The notes under the pieces are model-generated. The model ran no database searches, had not been told where the DNA came from, and saw only the letters and a program-made list of their open reading frames with translations. Below are positions 7,573-11,703 of a stretch of DNA of 11,703 nucleotides, one piece after another (the first letter of the stretch is position 1; each line of letters starts with the position of its first letter). The stretch comes from Deltaproteobacteria bacterium (lineage in GTDB: Bacteria; Myxococcota_A; UBA796; UBA2385): the NCBI GenBank assembly GCA_947462115.1, contig CANHON010000118.1, positions 1-11,703 on the forward strand. Reading direction: 5' to 3'. Position numbers and translations under genes: made by a program.

Positions 7573-8568
7573 TCAGAGCTTGTCCTTGGCCTTGAAAACA
7601 AAGTCCACGCCGTCCACCACGACCCCAGCCCAGTCGGCGGGCGGCGCGAGCACCCGCCCCGTCTTGAGCACCGCGTTGATCGCGGCGTTGTCGAAGCTCG
7701 GATCGCCGCTGCTTTTGCTGACCTCGGGCTCGGTCAGGGCCCCGTTGGCGGCCACCTTGGCCGTGATCGTGACCTGATATTCAGGGTGCGCGGCGGTGAT
7801 GCTGGGCAAAGGCGTGAAGTTCGGCAGCAGCGACTTCTTGACCCGGTCGAGCCAGGCCTTCATGGCGGGATCATCGATGCGGCCGCCGCTGTAGCCCGTG
7901 CCGGTCTTCGAGCCCTCCATGCTGGTGGCCGCGCGGTTGGTGGTGCCCACAGCGGCGTCGGCCGCAGCGAGCGCGCTCTGGCGGGCCATGTCGCGCAGCA
8001 GGGCGTCCCGGGCGGCGGCCTGCTTGGCGGCCTCGCGGGCGGCGGCCTTCTTCTCCGCCGCCGAGGGGCCCACCGGACCGAGCGCCGGGGCCGGCGACGG
8101 GGCGGGCGCGGGCTTGGGCGAGGGCTTGACCGGCTCCGGCTTGGGCTTGGGGCCGGGCAGCGTCATGGTCGCGGGCTTCGGCGGCGGCTGCGGCGCTGGC
8201 TTGGGCGCCGGGGCGGGGGCCGGCTTGGCCGCGGGCACCGGCTTGGGCGCGACCTCGGGCGTTGGCGCGGGCGCGGGATCGGCCTCGACCGGCGCGGCGG
8301 GCTCCGGCTCCGGCGCGACGTCCGGCACCGCGTCGGGGGTGCGCTCGGCCTGGTCGGGCATCAGCAGCTCGTCGCGCTTCATCTCGCCGGAGAAGTCGAG
8401 ATAGACGATGTTCTCGGGCTTGAGCACCGACTCTTTGTGCCCGAGGTAGCGGTCGGCCGCGACGAGGCCGCCCAAGCCGAGCACGTGCAGCAGCAGCGCC
8501 GCCACGATGCTGCCGGGGGAGACGAGCGCCGGACGGCCGAGCGCGCTGGCGGGGGCCACCGTCGTCAT
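7573..8568 (-). CDS. tolA: TolA-like/TonB-like periplasm-spanning energy transducer
   Basis: A 331-residue protein whose place between tolR and tolB identifies it as the TolA equivalent. It has a short cytoplasmic N-terminus, one membrane segment (about 19-38, with His28), a linker (about 82-168) of Pro alternating with Ala, Glu and Lys, a short Ala/Lys/Arg helix (about 169-206), and a C-terminal TonB/TolA-type domain (about 226-331) with VTITAKVAANGAL and the final FDNAAINAVLKTGRVLAPP pattern. Compared with E. coli TolA, the long helical domain II is largely replaced by the Pro-rich stretch, so it looks TonB-like in build. The linker is acidic in its first third (Glu-Pro) and basic afterwards (Lys-Pro). 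The start is the ATG at 8568, 37 bases after the tolR stop, preceded by two tiny ORFs. It would transmit motor force to TolB or outer-membrane partners. Confidence 0.9.
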   Translation of the reverse strand: MTTVAPASALGRPALVSPGSIVAALLLHVLGLGGLVAADRYLGHKESVLKPENIVYLDFSGEMKRDELLMPDQAERTPDAVPDVAPEPEPAAPVEADPAPAPTPEVAPKPVPAAKPAPAPAPKPAPQPPPKPATMTLPGPKPKPEPVKPSPKPAPAPSPAPALGPVGPSAAEKKAAAREAAKQAAARDALLRDMARQSALAAADAAVGTTNRAATSMEGSKTGTGYSGGRIDDPAMKAWLDRVKKSLLPNFTPLPSITAAHPEYQVTITAKVAANGALTEPEVSKSSGDPSFDNAAINAVLKTGRVLAPPADWAGVVVDGVDFVFKAKDKL

Positions 8569-8602
8569 GGGCTCGCTCGCGTCATGGGCAACCTCGGGTC
8601 AT
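8565..8602 (-). CDS. Two chained six-codon mini-ORFs in the tolR-tolA gap
   Basis: Three ATGs occur 17 bases apart at 8602, 8585 and 8568 (the last is tolA). The first opens MTRGCP-stop, whose TGA overlaps the second ATG as ATGA. The second opens MTRASP-stop, whose TGA overlaps the tolA ATG as ATGA. The first begins three bases after the tolR TAG. GAGGT six bases before the second ATG is a better ribosome site than anything before tolA. This may be a coupling ladder that carries ribosomes from tolR to tolA, or simply a short duplication. Confidence 0.4.
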
Positions 8603-8606
8603 GGGC
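8573..8606 (-). repeat. 17-base imperfect tandem repeat before tolA
   Basis: Two adjacent 17-base units on the minus strand (8606-8590 and 8589-8573) share 13 bases, including GCCCATGAC and CGAG. A third, shorter match (GCCCATGACG) continues into the tolA start at 8572. The repeat is what creates the row of three ATGA-linked start codons. Confidence 0.7.
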
Positions 8607-9046
8607 TACTGCGGGCTCGGCGCGCGGGGATCGGTGACCATGCCGACCTTTTGGATGCCAGCGGCCGTGCAGAGCGCGAGGATCCGGGCCACCTTCTCGT
8701 AGGGGACCTGACCGTCCGCCCGGATGAAGATGCCCTGCTCCGGCTTGAGCTCGGCCATCGCCCGCAGGCTGGCCGCGAGCGCCTCTTCAGCCAAGGCCTG
8801 GCCTTGATCCGCCCCGGTGCCGAGGTGCAGGGTGCCGCCCGCGGTCAGCGTGACGACGGCCTGCTCATCGACCGAGGGCAGGGCCGGGGCCGCCGCGCGG
8901 GGCAGCTGCACCTCGAGGCCCGAGGTCATCATCGGCGCCGTCACCATGAAGATGATGAGCAGCACTAGCATGACGTCAACAAAGGGCGTGACGTTGATCT
9001 CGGCCATCAGGCCGTCGTCGTCCCCGCCGCTGGTGGACATGCCCAT
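8606..9046 (-). CDS. tolR: Biopolymer transport protein TolR/ExbD family
   Basis: A 146-residue protein of typical TolR/ExbD size. It has a short Asp/Gly-rich N-terminus, then the hallmark EINVTPFVDVMLVLL (16-30) leading into the single membrane helix (about 22-40). Asp24 is the conserved membrane aspartate that carries protons with TolQ. The periplasmic domain ends with IFIRADGQVPYEKVARILALCTAAGI, the usual ExbD/TolR C-terminal pattern. The ATG at 9046 follows the tolQ stop by three bases (TGAGCCATG), with AGGTGA overlapping that stop, so translation is probably coupled. The partners are TolQ and the TolA-like protein, all in the inner membrane. The family call is secure; Tol rather than Exb rests on the adjacent tolB. 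Confidence 0.95.
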   Translation of the reverse strand: MGMSTSGGDDDGLMAEINVTPFVDVMLVLLIIFMVTAPMMTSGLEVQLPRAAAPALPSVDEQAVVTLTAGGTLHLGTGADQGQALAEEALAASLRAMAELKPEQGIFIRADGQVPYEKVARILALCTAAGIQKVGMVTDPRAPSPQ

Positions 9047-9049
9047 GGC

Positions 9050-9787
9050 TCACCTCGCCCGGAAGTGGCGCTTCACGATGTTGAGGAAGTCATCGGAGAA
9101 GTTGTCCATCTCCGTGGCGAGCAGCCGCACCTTGCCGTTGAAGTAGTTGAAGGCCATGACCGCGGGGATGGCCGCCGCGAGGCCCACCGCCGTCGCGATG
9201 AGGGCGTGGGCGATGTCGGGGCCGACGGTGGCGATGTTGGCCTGGCCGCTGATGCCGATCTTTTGGAAGGCCCGGAGGATGCCCCAGACGGTGCCAAACA
9301 GGCCGATGAACGGCGCCGTGGAGCCGGTGGTGGCCAAGAAGCCCGTGAGCCGGCCGAGCTCGGTGCGCTCCACGGTGCGGGCCCGGCGCAGCGCGCGGGT
9401 GAGGTTGTCCTCGCCGGAGATGGCGACCCCGCCAGCGGCTTGGGCGTCCCCGCCGGCGTTGGTGAGCTTGCTGAGCTCGACGTAGCCGGCCTTGAACACC
9501 ATCGCGACGGGGCTGCCGCGGTAGCGGTCGATGCCCTCAAACACCGCGTCGAGGCGGCGGCTCTTCCAGAAGGCGTCGAGGAAGGCCTGGCTCTCGCGCT
9601 CGGCCACGCGCACCGCGCGCAGCTTGTTGATGATGATGACCCAGCAGGCCACCGACATGCCCATGAGGATGAGCAGCACGGCCTGCACGATGATGTCAGC
9701 GTCGAGCAGCAGATCGAGGATGCTGGCCTCGCCGATGGGCGCGGCCTCTGCGACGACAGACAGCAGGAGGGGAACGGCGTCCGGCAT
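9050..9787 (-). CDS. tolQ: Tol motor protein TolQ (MotA/TolQ/ExbB family)
   Basis: A 245-residue inner-membrane protein with the three-helix TolQ/ExbB layout: helix 1 at about 32-53, a cytoplasmic loop (about 54-150) with ERTELGRLTGFLATTG at its end, helix 2 within APFIGLFGTVWGIL (about 158-171), and helix 3 within GPDIAHALIATAVGLAAAIPAVMAF (about 189-213). The GSTAPFIGLFGTVWGI and ATAVGL blocks line the proton channel in this family. The cytoplasmic loop has an insert-like stretch NAGGDAQAAGGVAISGED before the conserved part. The ATG at 9787 has GGAG five bases upstream. It is the first gene of the tol operon and is followed directly by tolR. With TolR it forms the proton-motive-force-driven motor that moves TolA. 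Confidence 0.95.
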   Translation of the reverse strand: MPDAVPLLLSVVAEAAPIGEASILDLLLDADIIVQAVLLILMGMSVACWVIIINKLRAVRVAERESQAFLDAFWKSRRLDAVFEGIDRYRGSPVAMVFKAGYVELSKLTNAGGDAQAAGGVAISGEDNLTRALRRARTVERTELGRLTGFLATTGSTAPFIGLFGTVWGILRAFQKIGISGQANIATVGPDIAHALIATAVGLAAAIPAVMAFNYFNGKVRLLATEMDNFSDDFLNIVKRHFRAR

Positions 9788-9840
9788 GGGGGCTCCGGCG
9801 GGGGACAGGGGCGGGCGGAGAGGCAGGGATCAAGGAGGCG

Positions 9841-9868
9841 GAGCGCCCGATCGGCGGGAAGGGCGCTC
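9841..9868. repeat. Inverted repeat/hairpin in the presumed tolQ leader
   Basis: GAGCGCCC (9841-9848) and GGGCGCTC (9861-9868) form a perfect eight-pair stem around a 12-base loop. It lies 54 bases upstream of tolQ. Neither strand has a T-run after it, so an intrinsic terminator is unlikely; an operator or a structured 5' leader is possible. Confidence 0.45.
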
Positions 9869-10088
9869 GCGGAGCGGCGGGGGCTGCGGCCTCGGCCCGG
9901 GGGCAGGCCAGGCCCGCTGGGGAGGCGGGCCGCGACAGCGGGGCGCCGCGGGTGGAGGGGGCCCCCTGCGGCCCGGCCCTGCTAACACCGCGAGCCGCCA
10001 ATGATCAGCCCCGAAATCCATTGACGTGTCCAGACAAGCCGGAGGTGCCGCCTTCGGCGCCGCGCGCCCCCCCGTCCGCCGCGTGCGC

Positions 10089-10094
10089 TAAGCT
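10089..10094 (+). promoter_or_regulatory. Possible -10 element giving a leaderless ABC ATPase transcript
   Basis: TAAGCT ends seven bases before the ATG at 10101, and the intervening GCGGCC is not a good ribosome-binding site. If it is a -10 box, transcription would start at or very near the start codon, giving a leaderless mRNA. No clear -35 is present, so this is weak. Confidence 0.25.
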
Positions 10095-10100
10095 GCGGCC

Positions 10101-11090
<990 letters not shown>

Positions 11091-11110
11091 ACCATCGACC
11101 CGAGAGCCCC

Positions 11111-11703
<593 letters not shown>

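Larger units (their letters stand above)
9788..10100. promoter_or_regulatory. 313-base divergent intergenic region between tolQ and the ABC ATPase gene
   Basis: This must contain the promoters for the tol operon (leftward) and the ABC ATPase gene (rightward). Most of it is extremely G+C-rich; the only A+T-richer island is about 9980-10037. I see no convincing -35/-10 pair. A TTGACG occurs at 10021-10026 with no matching -10 at 16-18 bases. A TGTC-CA-GACA half-palindrome sits at 10027-10036 and an AGGGGGCCCCCT palindrome at 9956-9967. No credible gene is present. Confidence 0.6.

Noticed and set aside
5715..7595. A 626-codon plus-strand open frame antisense to the phosphatase and tolB
   Set aside because: Its repeated pattern is the mirror of the TolB propeller repeats; no motif or start site supports it.
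7330..8637. A 435-codon plus-strand frame rich in Gly/Arg/Leu
   Set aside because: It is the antisense of the Pro/Ala/Lys linker of the TolA-like protein and has no independent support.
9830..10021. A 63-codon minus-strand frame in the tolQ upstream gap
   Set aside because: Pro/Arg-rich, no recognisable domain and no clear ribosome site; typical of chance frames in this composition.
10021..10026. TTGACG as a -35 box for the ABC ATPase gene
   Set aside because: No -10-like hexamer lies 16-18 bases downstream, and the start codon is about 75 bases away.

Overview
This 11.7-kb window is very G+C-rich chromosomal DNA from a Gram-negative bacterium. It carries a Tol cell-envelope operon, two lipoproteins with lipobox-type signals, and third-codon positions that are almost all G or C. 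A lipoprotein with a TIG domain and a long Asp-Ala/Ser/Thr linker, together with the general gene style, suggests a myxobacterium-like (Myxococcota, former Deltaproteobacteria) genome. That placement is an inference from style; no marker gene is present. I see no tRNA, rRNA, insertion sequence, phage gene or CRISPR array.

Layout. (1) Bases 1-1817, minus strand: an LD-carboxypeptidase (LdcA/S66) followed, with an 11-base overlap, by a beta-lactamase-fold serine hydrolase that runs off the left edge. (2) Bases 1922-5176, plus strand: four codirectional genes, namely a small lipoprotein, a metallo-beta-lactamase-fold hydrolase, a translationally coupled EcsC-like protein, and a two-domain protein joining a cysteine-less peroxiredoxin-like domain to a rhodanese domain. 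(3) Bases 5216-9787, minus strand: tolQ-tolR-tolA-tolB followed by a short Ppx/GppA phosphatase where pal is usually found. (4) A 313-base divergent gap (9788-10100). (5) Bases 10101-11703, plus strand: a MalK/UgpC-type ABC ATPase without visible permeases, then the TIG/Asp-repeat lipoprotein, cut by the right edge.

How the genes fit together. The tol genes would build the proton-driven TolQ-TolR motor, the periplasm-spanning TolA and the periplasmic TolB propeller, which maintain the outer membrane during division. The LdcA/serine-hydrolase pair would act on or recycle peptidoglycan. The MBL, EcsC-like and rhodanese genes look like housekeeping accessory genes of unknown substrate.

No wholly new system is evident. 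The points most worth a second look are a ladder of two six-codon ORFs linked by ATGA overlaps just before tolA, a palindrome that could hide the tolB ribosome-binding site, the absence of pal next to tolB, the cysteine-less peroxiredoxin-rhodanese fusion, and the 12-base tandem expansion in the Asp-rich linker.
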